The translations under genes and the position numbers were made by a program. This document shows positions 26,180-36,532 of a stretch of 64,000 nt of DNA, in pieces (within the stretch, counting starts at the first letter, position 1; every line of letters starts with the position of its first letter). The stretch covers positions 9,939 to 73,938 of the forward strand of contig JAUQQQ010000005.1 in the NCBI GenBank assembly GCA_030549815.1. Reading direction: 5' to 3'. Source of the DNA: a bacterium. GTDB lineage: Bacteria > DRYD01. The notes under the pieces are model-generated. The model had not been told where the DNA came from and did no database searches. It worked only from the letters and a program-made list of their open reading frames with translations.

Positions 26180-28627
26180 TTACATTCTAATTGGGAATTG
26201 AATAGCAAACTTAGAATAATATTTATTAAACTCTGCGGTTAGGCCCAACCTCACTTTTCTATTTTGTTTATCTTGATAAAATGCACCAAATCTTAAGGTA
26301 AATTCAGATAGATTATTTTGGAAAATATAATCAGATCCTTGCAAATTTTCAATTACCTGAATTTCCTTGTTATTCAAAAGAAAATATCCCCTCACAGTAA
26401 GGAAAAAGATATCTGTATTTGTAAAATCAATTTTATCAATCCCTAAATAAAATTGATCAATACTTTGTTGATCTACTTTTATATTTTTTTGCCATAACAA
26501 ATTTTGAGTATTAGTTACATAATTCAATTTAGAAAGAATATTATTTTCAAATCCCAAAACTATATTTTCTTTATTTCTTGTTTTCCAAGAAAATTCTAAT
26601 CTAAAGTTTTTAGTATTAGAATTAAATTTTAGTGTTTCTTGAACACTTAAATCAACCCCTGTGTAAGAATTAATTTTATTACTCAAATTATAATTATTAA
26701 AATTTGCAAGCACATAAAATTTTGCTTGATCAAATAAAAAGTAAAGTCCATAACCTAAATAATTTGTTTTTCTTTCAAAAGGTATTTGACTTCGAAAGTA
26801 ATTTTGATTTGAGGATTCCACTTTTCCTGTAGATATAATTACACCCAATTTCATATTTTCTTTTAGGTATTTGTCGGCAACAAAATTAGTTCCCCACAAT
26901 TTACCATCAAAGTTAAATTGATTAGATTCAAATTTCTCAAAAACATTGAAATTTCTTAATTTTACGTTTTTAGAAAATTTTGATTCCTCACTATCGCTAC
27001 TTAAGTTCAATACAACTTGATTCCTTATGTGCTCAGAAATATTTGTTCCAATAATAAAATCCTGGATTCTACTGCTATTAGCAATACTACTTCCACTTGC
27101 TGAATTTATAGTAAAGATAATAGAAGAATTATCTCCTACATTATCAAACCAGGAGACTTTAATATTAGGGTTAAGTACAAAATGGCTTACAAAGTTTAGA
27201 TCAAACTGACCACTGACATTGGACCCTTGGTTTTCTATTAAATAGTAGGGTTTATTTAAATGTATATCTTGCCCTACATAAAGGTGTAAAATAGTATTGT
27301 TTAGATTCAAGTTAGAAGCATTATATACAAGTATTGGTCGCAACATAGTATTCGGATCACCGTTAATAAAGTAAGCAAAATTCAACAATTCAGCATTAGA
27401 ATTATTTACGATTATGTGTCTTACATTATTATCCAGATCCATCAATACTGGAGTTTGAATTTGTATTGGATTAGTCCAACCTGATTGAAACAAATTTATT
27501 CCTGCAGCAGAAAAGTTATTCACAGTACTCCCCTTAACTCTTATCATTCCTGTATTTAAAATACTTCCTGAATTTACGTTAGCAAAATAAATTCCACTCG
27601 TAGAATCAACAGTTCCACTAAATGAACTATCCCAACTATTAAAAACATTTATTATTCCATTATTTGAAACATTAACAAAATTACATCTAAAAACAGCAAT
27701 ACCATCATTGGATAAAAAATTGTAGTTAGATCCCGATAGTAAAATATCCGTTTGAATTAAACCACTATTTTGAATATTTACAACATTATTTGTATTATTA
27801 GGATTATAAACCAATAATGCTTGATTACGAAATAAAGAGGCAAGGGAATTAGTTGAATTAGCAATATTGAAAATATTTCCATCGTTGGAAAAATTAACAT
27901 TTATAGAGTTAGAAAAAGATAAAGAATTAAAAGTATAATTATATACTCCTCCAATAATTTGAGTATTTTGAAGATTGATCGTATTTTGAATATTACCAGA
28001 ATTTTGAAAATTATCTGCGATTTTCGTATCAAAAGAAGTTAAAGAAAAATTATATAGATTATCTATGTTAGAATTTTGAACATTTATATTGTTAGTTATA
28101 TTTCCTATATTTTGGATATTAGAAAAATCAACGTTAACTGAATATAGAGAATAGTTATAAAAATTTCCTGTCGGTTGATTTGTTATATCAATGTTATTAT
28201 TAATAATACCATTATTTTGCAAAAAAGAATTTTGACTATAATTTACCCAATTATATCCAACCCAACTAACAACGTTTATAAAATTAAACCCTAATAAATT
28301 CTGGTTATTAATGTTTGCATAATTAGATATAGTGGAATTGTTGGTGAAAGTTGATGAACTACCACTTCCAGTTCCTCCATAAACATAGGTAGCAAAATTA
28401 TGATTCCAACCGTTATTAAAAGAAGAAGAAAAGGTATTATTAAGATTAGAGTTAATCGTAAGTGTAGATGAATTAATAATAGGAGGATTAATTACAGTAA
28501 AACCAAAAGGACTTCCATCAATAGATGCTGCTGTGTGAACTTGATTCCCCGCATAGACAATATTTAAAAAAAGCAAAAAAATAATAAACGAAAAAATAGT
28601 TAAACTTAAAATTACTTTCATACCCAA
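26180..28627 (-). CDS. Autotransporter-like outer-membrane protein
   Basis: The protein has 815 residues and a signal peptide (about residues 1-26, ending VYAGN). A long Asn/Ile-rich passenger with NNG-N-type repeats (IQNIGNITNNINVQNS, for example) should form a beta-helix. From about residue 560 alternating strands such as LGYGLYFLFDQAKFYVLANF form a probable C-terminal beta-barrel of the autotransporter type, ending with the strand KFAIQFPIRM rather than the common terminal Phe. It would be surface-exposed and supports a diderm cell plan. No functional domain is recognisable in the passenger. Confidence 0.75.
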   Translation of the reverse strand: MGMKVILSLTIFSFIIFLLFLNIVYAGNQVHTAASIDGSPFGFTVINPPIINSSTLTINSNLNNTFSSSFNNGWNHNFATYVYGGTGSGSSSTFTNNSTISNYANINNQNLLGFNFINVVSWVGYNWVNYSQNSFLQNNGIINNNIDITNQPTGNFYNYSLYSVNVDFSNIQNIGNITNNINVQNSNIDNLYNFSLTSFDTKIADNFQNSGNIQNTINLQNTQIIGGVYNYTFNSLSFSNSINVNFSNDGNIFNIANSTNSLASLFRNQALLVYNPNNTNNVVNIQNSGLIQTDILLSGSNYNFLSNDGIAVFRCNFVNVSNNGIINVFNSWDSSFSGTVDSTSGIYFANVNSGSILNTGMIRVKGSTVNNFSAAGINLFQSGWTNPIQIQTPVLMDLDNNVRHIIVNNSNAELLNFAYFINGDPNTMLRPILVYNASNLNLNNTILHLYVGQDIHLNKPYYLIENQGSNVSGQFDLNFVSHFVLNPNIKVSWFDNVGDNSSIIFTINSASGSSIANSSRIQDFIIGTNISEHIRNQVVLNLSSDSEESKFSKNVKLRNFNVFEKFESNQFNFDGKLWGTNFVADKYLKENMKLGVIISTGKVESSNQNYFRSQIPFERKTNYLGYGLYFLFDQAKFYVLANFNNYNLSNKINSYTGVDLSVQETLKFNSNTKNFRLEFSWKTRNKENIVLGFENNILSKLNYVTNTQNLLWQKNIKVDQQSIDQFYLGIDKIDFTNTDIFFLTVRGYFLLNNKEIQVIENLQGSDYIFQNNLSEFTLRFGAFYQDKQNRKVRLGLTAEFNKYYSKFAIQFPIRM

Positions 28628-28773
28628 TCACCCTTCCCTTTACTATTTATTATTGTTAAAATTTTTATTACTTTCTTTTTGAATTCTATTAAATTAATTC
28701 TACAGCCCTCTTTTATTATCCTCCATTAAATATTTAAAAAAGAAAAATAAAACAATTGTAGAAATAATATAAA

Positions 28774-30336
28774 ATGATGAAATTAGGGCAAATAGGGTTA
28801 GGATACTGGGGAGAAAATATATTCAGAAATCTTTTAAAAATCGACAAAGTAAACTCAATTACTATATTTGATGAAGATAAAACAAGAATCAATTACATTA
28901 TTGAAAAATACAAAGGAGTAAAAGAAATTTTGGTAGCAGAAAAAAAGGAAGATCTAATAAACCTCGATTGTATTTTTATATCCACTCCCGCAGCAACACA
29001 TTATGACTTAGCAAAGTTCTTTATTGAAAACAAAAAACACATCTTCGTAGAAAAACCACTATCCCTAAAAGTTAGCCAGGCAATAGAATTAAAAGAACTA
29101 TCAAAAAAGAATGGAGTAATCTTAATGGTAGGGCACCTACTGCTCTACCACCCAGCAGTAAAAAAAATCAAACAAATAATAAAAGAAGGATCCTTAGGAA
29201 GAATATACTACATTTATTCAAACAGGTTGAATCTAGGTAAATTAAGGACAGAAGAAAACATACTGTGGTCTTTCGCACCACATGATATATCCGTAATCCT
29301 TTATTTATTGGAAGAAGAACCAAAAAATGTATCCGCATTCGCATCAGCACATATAAACCCAGAAATTTTTGATATAACACTTACAACTCTGGAATTTTCT
29401 AATAACATTAAAGCCCATATATTCGTTAGTTGGCTAAACCCATTCAAAGAACACAAAATGACAATCATAGGATCAAAAGGAATGTTAGTTTTTGATGATC
29501 TAACAAAAGAAAAATTATTTTTCTACCCACACAAAATAGAATGGAAAGAAGGAAAGATACCAGTTGCAAACAAAGCAGAATACCAAACAATAGAAATTGA
29601 AAACTCTGAACCTTTATACAATGAATTAACGCACTTTTTAGAATGTATAGAAAAAAATTCGGAACCTTTAACTAATGCTGACGAATCTATTAGAGTGTTA
29701 AAAATAATAGAAAAAGCAGAGAATTACATAAAAAATAACCGAGAAAGAAAAAATCAAGAAAGAGAATATTTCATCCATGAAAGCAGCTATATAGATGAAA
29801 ACGTTGAGATTGGTAAAAATACTAAAATATGGCATTTTTGTCACGTTTTAAGAAACACAAAAATAGGAGAAAATGTTATATGTGGGCAGAACGTAATGAT
29901 TGGTCCTGATGTGATTATCGGTAATGGTTGCAAAATACAGAACAATGTTTCAATATATAAAGGTGTTGAATTAGAAGATGATGTTTTTTGCGGTCCTTCC
30001 TGTGTATTCACAAATGTATATAATCCAAGGGCTTTCATCGAAAGAAAAAATGAATTTAGGAAAACATTGGTAAAAAAAGGAGCAACAATAGGAGCAAATG
30101 CAACAATAGTGTGCGGAGTAACTATCGGGAAATATTCTTTCATAGGTGCAGGAGCAGTTGTTAATAAAGATGTACCTGACTATGCTCTTGTTGTAGGAGT
30201 ACCTGCAAAACAAATAGGATGGGTATGTAAATGCGGAACACGACTAAAATTTGAACAAAACTACGCAGTATGCCAATATTGTCAAAACGAATATAAATTA
30301 GAAGAAAATAAAGTTATACCTGTAAAAGAAAAATAG
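28774..30336 (+). CDS. WlbA-WlbB fusion: sugar dehydrogenase plus acetyltransferase
   Basis: Residues 1-320 are a Gfo/Idh/MocA oxidoreductase ([15 protein letters not shown] nucleotide-binding motif, [17 protein letters not shown]) similar to UDP-GlcNAcA 3-dehydrogenase WlbA/WbpB. Residues 335-490 are a left-handed beta-helix acetyltransferase similar to WlbB/WbpD ([31 protein letters not shown]). A C-terminal zinc ribbon with CKCG and CQYC follows. Such enzymes make di-N-acetylated mannuronic-acid-type sugars for LPS or glycans; the dehydrogenation and acetylation steps are joined here, while the intervening aminotransferase is not nearby. The ATG has no good ribosome-binding site, so leaderless initiation is possible. 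Confidence 0.88.
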   Translation: MMKLGQIGLGYWGENIFRNLLKIDKVNSITIFDEDKTRINYIIEKYKGVKEILVAEKKEDLINLDCIFISTPAATHYDLAKFFIENKKHIFVEKPLSLKVSQAIELKELSKKNGVILMVGHLLLYHPAVKKIKQIIKEGSLGRIYYIYSNRLNLGKLRTEENILWSFAPHDISVILYLLEEEPKNVSAFASAHINPEIFDITLTTLEFSNNIKAHIFVSWLNPFKEHKMTIIGSKGMLVFDDLTKEKLFFYPHKIEWKEGKIPVANKAEYQTIEIENSEPLYNELTHFLECIEKNSEPLTNADESIRVLKIIEKAENYIKNNRERKNQEREYFIHESSYIDENVEIGKNTKIWHFCHVLRNTKIGENVICGQNVMIGPDVIIGNGCKIQNNVSIYKGVELEDDVFCGPSCVFTNVYNPRAFIERKNEFRKTLVKKGATIGANATIVCGVTIGKYSFIGAGAVVNKDVPDYALVVGVPAKQIGWVCKCGTRLKFEQNYAVCQYCQNEYKLEENKVIPVKEK

Positions 30337-30347
30337 AGGTGATTGAA

Positions 30348-31271
30348 ATGTTAAAAAATATTACAGAAAAAAACAAAATTTTTTTAACAATTTTACTTCT
30401 ATTTATTTTTACAATCAATATTTCCTTTGCACTAAGTGTATCACCTAACAACGAATATTGCTGTTATCTTTATTTGTATAACAAATATTACCTTTTCGAT
30501 CTAAAAGAGAAAAAAATAATAAAAAACGTTGAAATGCCTGATTACTATGACAATGTATTTTTCATTTCAAAAGATAAAGTTGCCTTTGTAAAAGGTCAAA
30601 AGATAGAAATTATGGATAGCTTAATTTTAAAACCAGAGGCACAATTTAATTTTAATCAAACAATTAGAGATCTAAAAGTTGTAAAAGAAAACGATACAGA
30701 AAGTTTCTTCCTTATATTCACTGACTACTCTATTAGATATTTTAAATATGACAAAAACAAGGGCATAATTAATTTAATAACTCAAAAAGATTTAGTAAAA
30801 TATCATGACTCATTAATCAAAGATAATGAAATATTCGTTGCTGACAATATGTTTATCTCTATTTTCAGAGAATCATCGTTTCTTTTCTTTAAATGGCTGA
30901 GTTCAAAAAAAATAAAACTTGAAGATGTTGTTTATAGTTTAGATGTAGGGAAAAATAAATACGCAGTTCTATATTATGTTTCTACAAGCAAAAGAAAAGT
31001 TTCTTTTTATACACTAAATGGAATGGAAATAACAACAAAAGAATTGGAAGGTAATTACCAAAAATTGTGGTTCGACAAATCTGAAAAAGAAGTTGTTCTT
31101 TTTGATAATTCAAACAGTATTAAAATACTTTCTCAAAATGGGGAAATAAGGGAAAGCAACATATATGGTGGAAAAATAGACCAAATGCAAAAATTCAACG
31201 AAGGATTCATATTAGTAGTAATAGAAGACAAACCCAATTTTGTTATTTTAGATAGTAATTTTAATATGTAA
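30348..31271 (+). CDS. Secreted protein of unknown function
   Basis: I do not recognise the family. A signal peptide (about residues 1-28, with core FLTILLLFIFTINISFA) precedes about 280 residues with regularly spaced hydrophobic strands, such as NEIFVADNMFISIF and KIDQMQKFNEGFILVVI. This pattern suggests a beta-propeller. I chose ATG 30348 because AGAGGTG sits seven bases before it; an in-frame GTG at 30339 overlaps that site. It follows the WlbA-WlbB gene closely and is probably co-transcribed. Confidence 0.65.
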   Translation: MLKNITEKNKIFLTILLLFIFTINISFALSVSPNNEYCCYLYLYNKYYLFDLKEKKIIKNVEMPDYYDNVFFISKDKVAFVKGQKIEIMDSLILKPEAQFNFNQTIRDLKVVKENDTESFFLIFTDYSIRYFKYDKNKGIINLITQKDLVKYHDSLIKDNEIFVADNMFISIFRESSFLFFKWLSSKKIKLEDVVYSLDVGKNKYAVLYYVSTSKRKVSFYTLNGMEITTKELEGNYQKLWFDKSEKEVVLFDNSNSIKILSQNGEIRESNIYGGKIDQMQKFNEGFILVVIEDKPNFVILDSNFNM

Positions 31272-31424
31272 ATCTAATAACAATCTTCATTTCTTAAAAC
31301 CCTACCTATTTTTTCAATAGAGAGTATCTTTTCATATTCCCAAAAGAGTGTTTGGAATATCTTTGTTGAAATTTTTTTGTAAGGGAAGTTTGTGTAAGGA
31401 AGGTTCGCGAAAAAGGGGTGAAAA

Positions 31425-32657
31425 ATGATGAAACTCATTATTCCAGCTTTAATCTTAGCACTTATATTTTCTTTAAGTTATTCCAAAACTATAAGTATTT
31501 TAATAGGTGGGTCATTAGATGGATGGAAAGAGATAGCAGACGATTTCTGCAAACAAACAGGAATAAAAGTAGATGTAGTCCAAGGCCCTCCATCTACAGA
31601 CGGAAGAGAAATAATGTATTCTATTTCTTTATTGACTAAAACAAAAGGTTTTGATATAGTTTATTTGGATGTTGTATGGCTAGGTAAATTTGCATCTGCT
31701 TCTTGGCTTACTCCGATATCGAATTTCGTAGATCCTTTGAAATATTTTAAAGAAAATAATTTAGCTGAATCGAGTTTTCTCGCATCCCTATATAAAGATA
31801 CATTTTACACAGTTCCCATAAAAGCAGATGCAGGCATCCTTTACTACCGTAAAGACTTATTAGAAAAATATGGCTATAATGTGCCACAAACATGGGAAGA
31901 ATTAAAAAATATAGCGTTGAAAATTAAAGAAGAAGAAAGAAAACAAGGAAACATAATAGAAGGATTTGTTTTTCAAGGTAAACAATATGAAGGATTGGTA
32001 TGTGATTTTTATGAAGTACTCAGAGGAATGGGATATGAGTTAATAGGTCAAAAAGAAGGGAAATTCGTAGTAAAAATTAAAGAAGATGAATTAGAAAAAG
32101 TGTTGCAATTTTTTAGAAGTTTAATAGAGGAAGGAGTAAGTCCTCAGTCAGTGGTTAATTATGAAGAAGAAGAGTCAAGAATAGTATTTCAGCAAGGGAA
32201 AGCAGTTTTCGCCAGAAACTGGCCATATGCTATAAAAATGTTGGCAGAAGATGAAAATATGAAAGACAAATTCGGTGTTTCTGTTCTACCAGGTAAAAAT
32301 CCTACGCTTGGAGGATGGGCACTGGCAGTTTCTAAATACTCACCAAATCAAAAAGAAGCCTGGATGTTCATCGATTTTGTCGTAAAAAACGGATTAAAAA
32401 CACTTTTTCTAAAACGTGGAGATATACCAACAAAAATCGATTTATTCCAAGATCCTGCAATAAATCAAAAACTACCTTATTATGATGTTATAATGGAATC
32501 GATAGATTTTTCAAAGCCTCGAACAATACACCCTCTTTATCCAAGAATTTCCAATATAATCCAAATTTATGTAAGTGGAGTTTTAGCAGGAAAAATAAAA
32601 CCCAAAGAAGCAGCAAAAAAAATGATTAACGAAATACAAAAAATTATTTCTTTATGA
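31425..32657 (+). CDS. ABC transporter sugar-binding protein
   Basis: This is an extracellular solute-binding protein of the maltose/trehalose (family 1) type, with 410 residues and a signal peptide ending near LSYSK. Family features include KGFDIVYLDVVWLGKF, TVPIKADAGILYYRKDLLEKYG, PQTWEELK, AVFARNWPYAI and LGGWALAVSKYS. No permease or ATPase gene is adjacent, so it either uses a transporter encoded elsewhere or has another role. GGGGTG precedes two consecutive ATG codons; either may be used. Confidence 0.9.
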   Translation: MMKLIIPALILALIFSLSYSKTISILIGGSLDGWKEIADDFCKQTGIKVDVVQGPPSTDGREIMYSISLLTKTKGFDIVYLDVVWLGKFASASWLTPISNFVDPLKYFKENNLAESSFLASLYKDTFYTVPIKADAGILYYRKDLLEKYGYNVPQTWEELKNIALKIKEEERKQGNIIEGFVFQGKQYEGLVCDFYEVLRGMGYELIGQKEGKFVVKIKEDELEKVLQFFRSLIEEGVSPQSVVNYEEEESRIVFQQGKAVFARNWPYAIKMLAEDENMKDKFGVSVLPGKNPTLGGWALAVSKYSPNQKEAWMFIDFVVKNGLKTLFLKRGDIPTKIDLFQDPAINQKLPYYDVIMESIDFSKPRTIHPLYPRISNIIQIYVSGVLAGKIKPKEAAKKMINEIQKIISL

Positions 32658-32694
32658 AAGGAAACAAGATATTTATTCAGAATTATATGTAAGT

Positions 32695-33669
32695 ATGGAA
32701 GCAACGATAGATTTCAAATTAGCCGATAAAGTGTCAAAATTGATAGATGAAGTTAATAAAGTGATCGTGGGCCAGAGAAGTGTTATTTTGAAATGTATCT
32801 TAGCATTACTTGTTGATGGTAATGTTCTAGTAGAAGGTGTTCCTGGTTTAGCCAAAACATTGATTTTTAAAACCTTAGCTTATGCAACAGGTGGAACATT
32901 CAGGAGAATTCAATTCACACCCGATTTACTACCAGCAGACATAACAGGAACAAGGGTTTTCAACCCCCAAACATTAAATTTTGAAGTAGTATTGGGTCCC
33001 ATATTCGCAAACTTTGTTTTAGCAGATGAGATAAATAGAGCTCCTGCAAAAGTACAAAGTGCTCTTTTGGAAGGAATGCAAGAAAAACAAGTAACCATAG
33101 GAAACCAAACTTTCCCATTGCCACGGCCATTCATAGTAATGGCTACACAAAACCCCATAGAAAGTGAAGGAACTTATCCACTTCCAGAAGCCCAATTGGA
33201 TCGCTTCATAATGAAAGTTAAAATAGATTACCCTACTTTTGTTGAAGAAAAGGAAATACTAAGACGAATGCAAAGTAATTTTGACGTACCTAAGGTGGAA
33301 AAAGTAATAGAAATAAACGAAATCATAGATTTACAAATGGAAGTCGAGAAAATAAAGGTAAGCACTAAGATTGAAGATTATATAACAAAACTCGTTTTTA
33401 TTACAAGAAAACCACATTTATATGGTTTAAATGCTTTATCTAAGTATATAATGTATGGAGCAAGTCCAAGGGCAACACTGGCATTTATCAAGCTCTCTAA
33501 AGCCCTTGCTTTCATAGACAAAAGGAGCTTCGTAATACCAGAAGATATCGAATATCTCGCTTTCGACGTATTAAGACATAGAATAATCCTAACTTATGAA
33601 GCACAAGCAGAAAACATAACAACAGAAGATATAATCCTTACAATCATTAAATCACTACCTAAAGTATGA
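32695..33669 (+). CDS. MoxR-type AAA+ ATPase
   Basis: MoxR ATPases help assemble or activate protein complexes, usually with DUF58 and VWA partners. The 324-residue protein shows Walker A GVPGLAKT (a MoxR-type variant), QFTPDLLPADITG, LADEINRAPAKVQSALLEGMQE, ATQNPIESEGTYPLPEAQLDRF and the sensor-2 region YGASPRATLAFIK. It sits between the sugar-binding protein and the M42 peptidase gene (16 bases). The only DUF58 gene in the window is beside minE. Confidence 0.95.
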   Translation: MEATIDFKLADKVSKLIDEVNKVIVGQRSVILKCILALLVDGNVLVEGVPGLAKTLIFKTLAYATGGTFRRIQFTPDLLPADITGTRVFNPQTLNFEVVLGPIFANFVLADEINRAPAKVQSALLEGMQEKQVTIGNQTFPLPRPFIVMATQNPIESEGTYPLPEAQLDRFIMKVKIDYPTFVEEKEILRRMQSNFDVPKVEKVIEINEIIDLQMEVEKIKVSTKIEDYITKLVFITRKPHLYGLNALSKYIMYGASPRATLAFIKLSKALAFIDKRSFVIPEDIEYLAFDVLRHRIILTYEAQAENITTEDIILTIIKSLPKV

Positions 33670-33685
33670 AAGGAGGTTAAAATTA

Positions 33686-34768
33686 ATGTATATTAATAAG
33701 CAATTTTTGTTTGATCTCCTTAACGCAATAGGACCCTCAGGATATGAAAAAGATGTTAGCAAAATATGGAAAGAATATGTATCGAAATTTGCAGACAATG
33801 TATTTACTGATTTTCATGGAAATTCATTCGCACAAATCAACAAAGGAGCAAACATCAGGTTCCTAGTAGCAGGTCATATAGATGAAATCGGCTTTATGGT
33901 ATCACAAATAACAGAAGACGGGTTCATAAAATTCATCCCAATCGGTGGATGGGATACACAAATCCCACAGGGCCAGAGAGTATGGATTAAATCCTCTAAA
34001 ACAGGAAAAATAATAGAAGGTGGAATAGGCAAAAAACCTATACATTTATTAAAAGATGAAACTGAAAGAAATAAAGTAGCAAAAATAGAAGATTTATGGA
34101 TAGATATAGGAGCTTCGTCTAAACAAGAAGTAGAGGAGATAATTTCAATAGGAGACCCTATAGTTATTGCTGCGTCAGCAAAAGAAATTCTTAATAATAA
34201 CATAATGTCAAGAGCTATAGATAACAGAGTAGGGGCTTTCACTGTTGCAGAAGCACTGAGATTAGCCAAAGAATTAGGAGTTAAATCCGATATAGTTAGC
34301 GTAGCTACAGTTCAAGAAGAAATAGGCTTAAGAGGAGCATATACAAGTGCATACAGAGTTAATCCACACGTAGGAATAGCAGTAGATGTAACTTTTGTAT
34401 CAGATGATCCTGGAACTAAAGAATCAGCAAAAATAATCGGAGAAATCAAGGTATCAAAAGGAGCAGTCCTGACAATAGGACCCAACATTAATCCAAAGTT
34501 ATTTGAAATACACAAATCAGTTGCAGAAAAACATCAAATCCCTTATCAAATTCAGCCTGCCCCCAGAGGAACAGGTACAGACGCTAACATAATTCAACTA
34601 ACAAGAGAAGGACCTGCAACATCTTTAATATCAATACCTACAAGATACTTGCATACCCCAATAGAATTATGTAATCTTAACGATTTGGATAACGTCGTCA
34701 AAATCATAGCATACTCAATAAAGGAAATCGAAGAAAATTATAAACTCGAAGATTTAATCCCTTGGTAA
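33686..34768 (+). CDS. M42 family metallo-aminopeptidase
   Basis: This is a 360-residue dizinc/cobalt aminopeptidase of the glutamyl aminopeptidase/TET type, forming large cytosolic complexes in the family. Metal and catalytic motifs are visible: VAGHIDEIGFMV, SRAIDNRVGAFT, TVQEEIGLRGA, GIAVDVTF and the C-terminal YLHTPIEL. A good ribosome-binding site (AAGGAGG) lies before the ATG. M42 enzymes are common in thermophiles and anaerobes. Confidence 0.94.
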   Translation: MYINKQFLFDLLNAIGPSGYEKDVSKIWKEYVSKFADNVFTDFHGNSFAQINKGANIRFLVAGHIDEIGFMVSQITEDGFIKFIPIGGWDTQIPQGQRVWIKSSKTGKIIEGGIGKKPIHLLKDETERNKVAKIEDLWIDIGASSKQEVEEIISIGDPIVIAASAKEILNNNIMSRAIDNRVGAFTVAEALRLAKELGVKSDIVSVATVQEEIGLRGAYTSAYRVNPHVGIAVDVTFVSDDPGTKESAKIIGEIKVSKGAVLTIGPNINPKLFEIHKSVAEKHQIPYQIQPAPRGTGTDANIIQLTREGPATSLISIPTRYLHTPIELCNLNDLDNVVKIIAYSIKEIEENYKLEDLIPW

Positions 34769-34923
34769 AATAATTATCACACAAAATAAAAGAACCAGTT
34801 AAACATATTTTTCAATGATCTTTTTTAAATATTTTCACAAATATTTTAAATTTGTAAAAAAAAAAATACTTTTTACTCGTTAGTTTTTTTTTATATTCTT
34901 TAAAGACAGGAGTTGATTAAACT

Positions 34924-36450
34924 ATGACAACAAGTAGTGTTAATAATAACCCAAGCAATAACACTACAAACACCAACAATTCGGTAAATACAAAACCTGT
35001 CCAAAGTCAAACAATATCATGTTCAACAACCACAGAGTCTACTTCAAATACAACAAAAGATAACATACATCTTAAATATCAAAATTTAAAAGATATTCAA
35101 GTAGATAAAGTAATTAGTGGAGAAACAAACAAAAAACCAGAAAACAATCAATCATCCATAGGAGTTAATTCCAACAGCTTAGTTAATTCAGTAGGAGAAA
35201 TATCAAACCAAATTGACCCCCATGCTCAAATATATCCATCCAACAACTACAGCCAAATAGGATATCCCAGAAAACCAGATACCGAACTCAAAGATACTCA
35301 CCTATCTAACATCGTATCAAAAGACGTCCAAAACCAAAAACAAAACCCTCAAAAACCAGATACTGAACTCAAAGATACTCACCTGTCTAACATCGTATCG
35401 AAAGATATCCAAAATCAACAACAAAACAACATGGATGAAAATACAAAACAATTCGTAGATAAAGTAAATGATGTAGTTAATAATCCTGAAAAATATGCAA
35501 ATCCATTTACAGGTAAGAATGGAAAAGGTGAGCAATGGAATAATTGGGGCCTTGGATTATTTAACACTTTAGCAGAAGGAAAGGATGAAGCATTAAAGCA
35601 AAAAGATGCTAAGGCGGCTCTTCAAAAACTAAGAGAAGAAGGTAGGTTAAGAACAGATTGGGATAACTTAGCTCCAGGGTCATACATTTTGTGGGATGAA
35701 GGACAATGGGGGAAAATAGGAGTCTTCACAGGAGAAAGAAATGAAAAAGGAGAACCATTAATAGTCATTACTGGAAATGGACAAGGAGATTTTACAGGTA
35801 TAAAGAAAATCCCACTATCAGAAGCAGAAAAAATTCTCGGAGCCAAACCTGAAGGCTTCGCTTTACCACAGTTTGGAAATAACCAAACTCAACCTAATCA
35901 ACCAAATCAAATTAACAACCAACCTAATAATGAACAAAATAATCCTTCACAAGTAAATCCAAACAATTCAGGGCAAGTATCATTCCCACCTGATATGGAT
36001 CCTGCTCAAAGAGAAAAAATAGAAAGATATTTAGCAAAAGCCAATGACGCCCTTGTTAATCCTCAGAAATATAGAAACCCTGGTAATAAAATGACGGGAA
36101 ATGGGGAACAATGGGACCTCTGGTGCTTAGGATTTGTCAATGAAATGGGTGACAAAAAAGATCCTTCGCTACAGCAAGACAGTGCAAAATTAGCATACTA
36201 TGATCTTCTAAATAAAGGTAGAATAAGAACAGATTGGGATCAAATGGTACCAGGATCATACATCTTATGGGATGAAGGAGAATGGGGACATATAGCAATA
36301 TACACAGGAGAAAAGAATGAAAAAGGAGAACCCATAGTGATAACAACTACTGGTTGGGGCGGAGTAAGCGGAATCCATAAAATGCCACTTTCCCAATTAA
36401 TACAAATGATGGGAGCAAAACCAGATGGTTGGGCAATACCTAAATTATAA
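34924..36450 (+). CDS. Protein with two tandem papain-like (NlpC/P60- or CHAP-like) domains
   Basis: The first 170 residues are Asn/Ser/Thr-rich and low complexity, with a duplicated 27-residue segment. Two similar domains of about 130 residues follow (about 175-318 and 358-508), separated by an Asn/Gln/Pro linker. The second has Cys in EQWDLWCLGFVNE and His in GEWGHIAIYTG, the layout of NlpC/P60 or CHAP cell-wall hydrolases. In the first the same positions are Gly (NNWGLGLFNT) and Lys (GQWGKIGVFTG), so it is probably inactive. Both share GSYILWDEG. No signal peptide is seen. AGGAGTT precedes the ATG, and a terminator follows. Confidence 0.72.
   Translation: MTTSSVNNNPSNNTTNTNNSVNTKPVQSQTISCSTTTESTSNTTKDNIHLKYQNLKDIQVDKVISGETNKKPENNQSSIGVNSNSLVNSVGEISNQIDPHAQIYPSNNYSQIGYPRKPDTELKDTHLSNIVSKDVQNQKQNPQKPDTELKDTHLSNIVSKDIQNQQQNNMDENTKQFVDKVNDVVNNPEKYANPFTGKNGKGEQWNNWGLGLFNTLAEGKDEALKQKDAKAALQKLREEGRLRTDWDNLAPGSYILWDEGQWGKIGVFTGERNEKGEPLIVITGNGQGDFTGIKKIPLSEAEKILGAKPEGFALPQFGNNQTQPNQPNQINNQPNNEQNNPSQVNPNNSGQVSFPPDMDPAQREKIERYLAKANDALVNPQKYRNPGNKMTGNGEQWDLWCLGFVNEMGDKKDPSLQQDSAKLAYYDLLNKGRIRTDWDQMVPGSYILWDEGEWGHIAIYTGEKNEKGEPIVITTTGWGGVSGIHKMPLSQLIQMMGAKPDGWAIPKL
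35271..35427 (+). repeat. Two-copy 81-bp in-frame tandem repeat
   Basis: Copies beginning at 35271 and 35352 encode nearly identical 27-residue segments starting KPDTELKDTHLSNIVSKD. They are in the disordered N-terminal part of the tandem papain-like protein. Most differences are silent or conservative, so the duplication is either recent or maintained. Confidence 0.9.
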
Positions 36451-36474
36451 GAAATAAAAAATAAAGAAAATAAA

Positions 36475-36509
36475 GGGGGTTTCACAAAAGAAGCCCCCTT
36501 ATTTTTTTA
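36475..36509. terminator. Rho-independent terminator, probably bidirectional
   Basis: GGGGGTTTC and GAAGCCCCC form a 9-bp stem (one G-U) with loop ACAAAA, followed by TTATTTTTTTAT on the plus strand. It follows the papain-like gene by about 25 bases. The reverse strand also carries a T-rich tract after the hairpin, so it could end mutL transcription as well. Confidence 0.85.
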
Positions 36510-36532
36510 TCAAAATTTTAGAAAATTCTTAA

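Noticed and set aside
31418-31639. Alternative frame overlapping the start of the sugar-binding protein gene
   Set aside because: The overlapping frame encodes a full-length solute-binding protein with a signal peptide; the other frame is short and has no family features.
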